Shown here: piece after piece, positions 60,339 to 64,000 of the stretch
Layout of the letters: every line of letters begins with the position of its first letter
Numbering within the stretch: the stretch's first letter is position 1
Assembly: GCF_009791395.1 (NCBI RefSeq)
Contig: NZ_WSZK01000001.1
Span: forward strand, 62,001 to 126,000
Direction: 5' to 3'
From: Halomarina oriensis
Lineage (GTDB): Archaea; Halobacteriota; Halobacteria; Halobacteriales; Haloarculaceae
Length of the DNA: 64,000 nt
Position numbers and translations under genes: made by a program
Notes under the pieces: generated by a model
Database searches by the model: none
What the model was told of the DNA's origin: nothing
Seen by the model: only the letters and a program-made list of their open reading frames with translations

Positions 60339-60821
60339 ATGACACTCGAAGGAGAGCAGGCACCGGGGTTCAGTCTGGAGAGTACGACCGGCGACGAGAC
60401 GTCGCTGGCCGATGCGGTCGAGGACGGACCAGCCGTCGTCCTCGTCAACCGTGGTCACTGGTGTTCGTTCTGCGCCGAGCAGCTACAGACGTTCAGCGAG
60501 GTCGAGTACGACCTCTGGTTCAACGACGACGTGACGATTCTCCCCATCGTCACCGACCCCGTCGGGGAACTCGTCGAGATGCGCGACCGCTACGACCTCT
60601 CGACCCAGTTGCTCGCCGACCCCGACGGCGAGGTGGCCGAGCAGTACAGCGGCACCGAACAGACCAGTCACGGCCTGACCGGTGTCGCCGCGACGTACGT
60701 CATCGACGAGGAGGGCGTGATTCAGTACGAGCAGGTCGCCGACCACCCCGGCGACCGAACGTACGGGAACTGGGTTCGCTACTACATCCGCAACGGCTTC
60801 GAGGGCCCGTTCTCCGGGTGA
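60339..60821 (+). CDS. Redoxin/peroxiredoxin-like thiol protein
   Basis: 160 aa from ATG 60339 (MTLEGEQAPGFSLES). Thioredoxin fold of AhpC/TSA type: ANRG-like VNRGHWCSFCAEQLQTF, with the Cys pair WCSFC (about 46-50). Then ILPIVTDPVGELVEMRDRYD and TYVIDEEGVIQYEQV. A CxxC in place of the single peroxidatic Cys context suggests a thiol reductase or a CxxC-type peroxiredoxin. Complete. Confidence 0.85.
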   Translation: MTLEGEQAPGFSLESTTGDETSLADAVEDGPAVVLVNRGHWCSFCAEQLQTFSEVEYDLWFNDDVTILPIVTDPVGELVEMRDRYDLSTQLLADPDGEVAEQYSGTEQTSHGLTGVAATYVIDEEGVIQYEQVADHPGDRTYGNWVRYYIRNGFEGPFSG

Positions 60822-61123
60822 GCCACGCGCGTCGAGCGCTCCCTGACGGGTCCGGCAGTACCGCCCGACTGCTCGTCACCTGACCGACTCCCGCCCCGCC
60901 TCCTCGTGTGGCGCTCGATGGCCTCGGCGGCGGCGTGTTCTCGCTGTTCCACCCCTCGCAGACGGCGTGTTCCTCGCCATCTGGGCGCTGACGACCCAAC
61001 GACTGTTCTTCGGGCCACCGTTCGACGGCGTGGGGTTCGTCCTCTCGGTGGCCGGCGTCGTCGCCTTCGGTGGGGTGGCGACTGGTCGGACCCGAACGAG
61101 GCCAACGGCCTCGACCGGGACAC
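60822..61123 (+). pseudogene. Possible remnant of a small membrane protein gene
   Basis: At about 60967-61095 a frame opening with GTG reads VFLAIWALTTQRLFFGPPFD and GVGFVLSVAGVVAFGGVAT, two membrane-type segments. It has no good start and runs into a non-acidic Arg/Thr/Ser tail. A frame change near the beginning (about 60950) may hide the N-terminus. Could be decay or a small real gene. Confidence 0.35.
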
Positions 61124-61270
61124 TCAGTAGTAGTAGAGGTCGATGCGGTGACCACAGTCTTCACAGGGGACGCTTCGACCGTGGAGGGTGTCGTCACCTC
61201 GTGGCTCGCCCGGTTGGGCCGTGACCGACGCCGAACAGCCGGGACACGCCACGCGGACTCTGACCGACAT
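61124..61270 (-). CDS. Small zinc-ribbon protein, 48 aa
   Basis: ATG 61270 (MSVRVRVACPGCSASV). Two CxxC knuckles (CPGC and CEDCGH) about 25 residues apart make a classical zinc ribbon, ending HRIDLYYY. Short ribbons of this type are abundant and uncharacterised in haloarchaea. Confidence 0.7.
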   Translation of the reverse strand: MSVRVRVACPGCSASVTAQPGEPRGDDTLHGRSVPCEDCGHRIDLYYY

Positions 61271-61667
61271 ATCAGAAGCGACGACGGTACACGGCTTAGT
61301 TATCTCGTCCGTACCGTCGTCGAACCGCCTCGTCCGGGAAGTCGCCGTCCTCGCCCACCGAACCGCCGTGTCACGTGTCGAGTTAGCAGTTCGCATCCTC
61401 CGATTTGGGTCTCGCTACCGTACCCGTCGGTGGTGTGTCATCGTCCGATGACGGGCGCGTGACCACCGTCAGACAGGAGTGCAGAAGACTCATTACCGAC
61501 GCGGAAGCCCACTCTGACGGGCGAGTGTCACACCGTCGCCCGTTCGTGCGGCCACCCGGCCGTTCTCCCCTTCGGTCACGACGACGGCGAGCGGTTGCGC
61601 CCGGTAGTCGACGGCTTCCGGTCGTCGCCGGCCCAACGGTTATCCTACAGAACGTGGTGACGAGCGT
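61271..61667. other. Intergenic, nothing recognised
   Basis: 397 bp without an acidic reading frame on either strand. A T/A patch (GGTTATCC) about 30 bp before the next start is a weak TATA candidate. No repeat found. Confidence 0.5.
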
Positions 61668-62387
61668 ATGGCACGAACCGTACTGTTCGCCGGGACGACG
61701 CGGGAAGCGGGCGTCGAGTCGCTCGTCACGGCGCTCTGTCGTGGCTACGCCGACCGCGGTCGGTCGGTCACGCCGTTCGCCGCGCTCGCTCCGGCACCGG
61801 TCGGTGCCACCGTCGCTCCCGCCGTCCGGACGCAGGCGCTCGCGGCGGGTGTCGACCCCGACCCGACGCTCTCGCCGGTGTTGCGTGCCCCCGACGGTGG
61901 ACTCACGGTCGACGGCGAGTCGGTCGGCGTCCCCGACGGCTACCACGACCCCCGCTGGGGACGGGCACGCGCCGCCGCCGAACGCGCCCACGACCGACTC
62001 CCGACGACCACCGACCTCGTGCTCGCCAGCACCCACGAACCGCTCTCGGAGGGACCGGTCGACGCCCCACCGCTCGGGTCGTCGGACCTCGCGCGGGTCG
62101 CCGACGCCGACGTCGTCCTCGTCGCCGACGCGAGTCGGGGCGGGGCGTTCGCCTCGCTCGCGGGGACGCTCGGACTCCTCTCGCCGGCCCTCCGCGAGCG
62201 TGTCCGTGCCTGCGTTCTGACCCGTGTCCCGAGTGCGGACCGCACCGCCCTCGAAGCGCGCGTCGAGCAGTTCGAGGCGGAGGTCGAACGCCCCGTCTGC
62301 GGCCTCCTCCCCGCGCTGACGGCGGGGACGGTCGACGAGGCCGCCCGGACCGTCGACGCGGACCTGACGCTCCCGTTCGCGCCGTAG
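61668..62387 (+). CDS. CobQ/CobB N-terminal-like protein without a P-loop
   Basis: 239 aa. The order of VLFAGTTREAGVESLVTALC, SVTPFAALAPAPVGA, a P-P-x-L-S-PVLRAPDGG stretch, WGRARAAAERAHDRL and ADVVLVADASRGGAFASLAGTL follows the ATP-binding half of cobyric-acid synthase (CobQ). In CobQ the first motif is G-x-x-x-x-GKS/T; here it is GTTREAGVES, so the Lys is gone. The glutaminase half is also missing. Likely a non-ATPase paralogue, next to a true MinD-like ATPase. Role unknown. Confidence 0.72.
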   Translation: MARTVLFAGTTREAGVESLVTALCRGYADRGRSVTPFAALAPAPVGATVAPAVRTQALAAGVDPDPTLSPVLRAPDGGLTVDGESVGVPDGYHDPRWGRARAAAERAHDRLPTTTDLVLASTHEPLSEGPVDAPPLGSSDLARVADADVVLVADASRGGAFASLAGTLGLLSPALRERVRACVLTRVPSADRTALEARVEQFEAEVERPVCGLLPALTAGTVDEAARTVDADLTLPFAP

Positions 62388-62450
62388 TCCGACGACGCGA
62401 CCCTCATCGATTCCGAGCACTTATCTGTCGGAAGGAACCAGACCCGGTGA

Positions 62451-63218
62451 ATGGTCGAGGCGTTCGCCGTCGCCTCCGGGAAGGGAGGGACGGGCAAGAC
62501 GACGAGCACCCTCGCACTCGGGATGGCGCTGGCCGAGGAGTACGACGTGACGGTGGTCGACGCCGACACGGGGATGGCGAACCTCCTGTTTCACGCCGGC
62601 CTCGCGGACGTCGACGTGACGCTCCACGACGTGCTGTCGGGGTCGGCCAGTACCCACGAGGCGGCGTACGACCGCTTCGGGATGCGCGTCGTCCCCTGCG
62701 GGACGAGTCTCGCCGGGTTCCGCGACGCCGACCCCGAGCGCCTGCGGTCGGTCGTCGCCGACCTCGCGGCGGACACGGACGTCCTCCTGCTCGACTCGCC
62801 GGCCGCGCTGGGGTCGAAGACGGCCGTCCTCCCCGTCGTCCTCGCCGACCGCGTCGTCGTCGTCCTCAACCCCACCGTGCCGTCGCTCTCCGACGCGCTG
62901 AAGGTCCAAGAGTACGCTCGCTCGTACGGCACCGAGACGGCGGGGGTGCTGTTCAACCGCGTCCGCGACGAGGACGCCGTCGACCGGGTCGGCGAGCAGG
63001 CAGAGCGCTACTTCGACGGGCCGACACTCGCGGCGGTGCCCGAGTCCGACGCGGTACGGGCGAGCAGACAGGCCGGCGAACCGCTGCTCGCGCACGCACC
63101 GGACAGTCCGGCGGCGGCGGCCTACCGCTCGGCGGCGACGAGTCTCGACGTCCGGTCGGGTGCGGCGGGGGCCGTGGCCGACCGGTTCCGGAGCGCGGTC
63201 ATCCCCGACCCGCCATGA
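62451..63218 (+). CDS. MinD/ParA-type deviant-Walker ATPase
   Basis: 255 aa. Deviant Walker A ASGKGGTGKTT (about 8-18), VVDADTGMANL as the switch/Walker A' region, LLLDSPAALGSK as Walker B. MinD-like ATPases in haloarchaea position surface structures or act as molecular switches; membrane-targeting helix at the C-terminus is not clear. It overlaps the next gene by four bases. Confidence 0.88.
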   Translation: MVEAFAVASGKGGTGKTTSTLALGMALAEEYDVTVVDADTGMANLLFHAGLADVDVTLHDVLSGSASTHEAAYDRFGMRVVPCGTSLAGFRDADPERLRSVVADLAADTDVLLLDSPAALGSKTAVLPVVLADRVVVVLNPTVPSLSDALKVQEYARSYGTETAGVLFNRVRDEDAVDRVGEQAERYFDGPTLAAVPESDAVRASRQAGEPLLAHAPDSPAAAAYRSAATSLDVRSGAAGAVADRFRSAVIPDPP

Positions 63219-63769
63219 GCCTCGGCGACGGGTCCGTCGACATCCCGCACGGCCGTCTCGTCTACTCGCGGGTCGTCGACGACGTCGGCGTCGCCCTCGC
63301 CACCGCGTTCGAGCGTTCGCTGACCGGCTACGCCGTCCTCACCCCCCAGAGTGCGCTCCTCCTCGACGACGCCGAGTGCGTCCTCACCTTCGAGGCGGGC
63401 GTCCCGGTGCTCGCCTACGACGTGGCGAGCGACGTGGGCGGTACCGACGCGCTCACTGCCTTCTCCGCGGGCGGCCCCTGCCGAACCGAGTTGTACGACC
63501 TCCCCGCCGACGCGCTCACCGTCGCCCACGACACCCCCGAGTTGCGCGTCCCACCCGGTGCCCCCGCCGACCACCTCGCCGACGACGCTGCGCTCGCCGA
63601 CCGCTGTCGGGCGCGGGCCCCCGACGACCGAACCGACGACCCCGAGACCGACCCGCTCGAAGCGTTCCTCGCCGACGAGGAGCGCATCGCCGCCATCCAG
63701 GAGGAGGCACGCGCGGACGCCGAACGCCGCGCGGCGGAGTGGGGTCTCGACGACCACCTCGACGGGTAG
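63215..63769 (+). CDS. Conserved haloarchaeal protein paired with MinD-like ATPase
   Basis: 184 aa from ATG 63215 (MSLGDGSVDIPHGRLVYSR). N-terminal globular part with LTGYAVLTPQSALLLDDAEC and VLTFEAGVPVLAYDVAS, then a long acidic helix (ERIAAIQEEARADAERRAAE). Translationally coupled to the ATPase, so probably its partner or regulator (inference). Family of DUF8054 type by resemblance; function unknown. Confidence 0.72.
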   Translation: MSLGDGSVDIPHGRLVYSRVVDDVGVALATAFERSLTGYAVLTPQSALLLDDAECVLTFEAGVPVLAYDVASDVGGTDALTAFSAGGPCRTELYDLPADALTVAHDTPELRVPPGAPADHLADDAALADRCRARAPDDRTDDPETDPLEAFLADEERIAAIQEEARADAERRAAEWGLDDHLDG

Positions 63770-63861
63770 CCGGTCCCTCGTGGGGAGTCGTCCGGATTCG
63801 AGGAGACGCCGACGGCGCTGGCCGTCGTGGCCTCGCCGTCGGTTCCGTCGGACCGACCAGT

Positions 63862-64000
63862 TCAGTCGGTCCGGGTCGTGCCGCTCGACCCGACCGGAAT
63901 CGGTGTCCGGTCGCTCACCGCCCGCTTGAGTGCGGGCACCGCCCGGTCGACGGTGTAACGCAGGCCGTGGCTCCGCAGCGAGATGAGGAGGCGCTCGACG
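63862..64000 (-). CDS. C-terminus of a gene running off the window
   Basis: The last 45 codons of a leftward gene: VERLLISLRSHGLRYTVDRA and VGSSGTTRTD-stop at 63862. Too short to identify. Composition is normal for the host. The 5' part lies beyond 64000. Confidence 0.6.
   Translation of the reverse strand, partial: VERLLISLRSHGLRYTVDRAVPALKRAVSDRTPIPVGSSGTTRTD

Noticed and set aside
1-64000. CRISPR arrays, rRNA genes, IS elements.
   Set aside because: No regularly spaced repeats, rRNA-like conserved blocks or transposase motifs were seen on reading the window.

Overview
The window is high-GC haloarchaeal chromosome. Evidence: strongly acidic proteins, twin-arginine (Tat) secreted subtilisins, a bacterio-opsin-activator-type regulator, a thermosome, a doublet histone, an aIF2-beta/TRAM fusion, an archaeal CCA-adding enzyme, archaeal TATA-type promoters and many GTG/ATGA-overlapped small genes. 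Housekeeping order (RPA-like protein, histone doublet, histone deacetylase-like protein; Azf-like dehydrogenase nearby) looks like that of Haloferax and relatives.

Layout. 1-11.4 kb: a YeiH-type transporter, two tandem Tat-secreted S8 proteases sharing a C-terminal module, a PAS/GAF/HTH-10 regulator, a trypsin-fold peptidase, a four-helix membrane protein and an AT-richer orphan. 11,809-29,895: an 18.1-kb provirus between two copies of a 15-bp att core; the right copy is the 3' end of a tRNA with CAT anticodon. Its leftward early block (integrase, J-domain protein, three zinc proteins) diverges from a phiH1-repressor-like winged helix across a palindromic control region. The rightward block runs through small membrane and disordered proteins, the packaging ATPase, a VapBC-like pair, two adjacent capsid-like proteins in the order of SH1/SNJ1-type (Halopanivirales) viruses, membrane proteins and two YadA-head-like beta-roll proteins. 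A leftward rolling-circle (HUH) Rep closes the right end. The ATPase gene has an in-frame amber codon and a frameshift, so the provirus is probably defective unless these are sequencing errors.

30-37.7 kb: tRNA-Asn, cca, a histone/HDAC-like overlap operon, an APH-fold kinase, an RPA-like protein, tRNA-Arg followed by partial copies of its own 3' end among hairpins, MaoC and DUF309 genes. 37,763-41,162: a second, very small (3.3 kb) integrative element. Its integrase is related to the provirus integrase, and it sits in the 3' end of a protein gene, the Azf-like glucose-6-phosphate dehydrogenase. It duplicates the last 28 codons plus stop as an 87-bp direct repeat, so the host frame is restored. 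It carries only the integrase, two small membrane proteins (one a winged helix with membrane segments) and 1.2 kb of inverted-repeat-rich DNA without a convincing gene. This is the most novel-looking object in the window.

41.1-64 kb: core haloarchaeal genes: HAD hydrolases, aIF2-beta, MptD, creatininase-family protein, an ABC exporter, DUF192 and HtpX-like proteins, a four-gene DUF4129/DUF58 membrane operon, tRNA-Val, a short-tailed thermosome subunit, a MarR-like regulator, a redoxin, and a cluster with a P-loop-less CobQ-like protein followed by a MinD-like ATPase. No rRNA genes, CRISPR arrays or recognisable IS transposases were seen. All family names come from reading the sequence without database searches.
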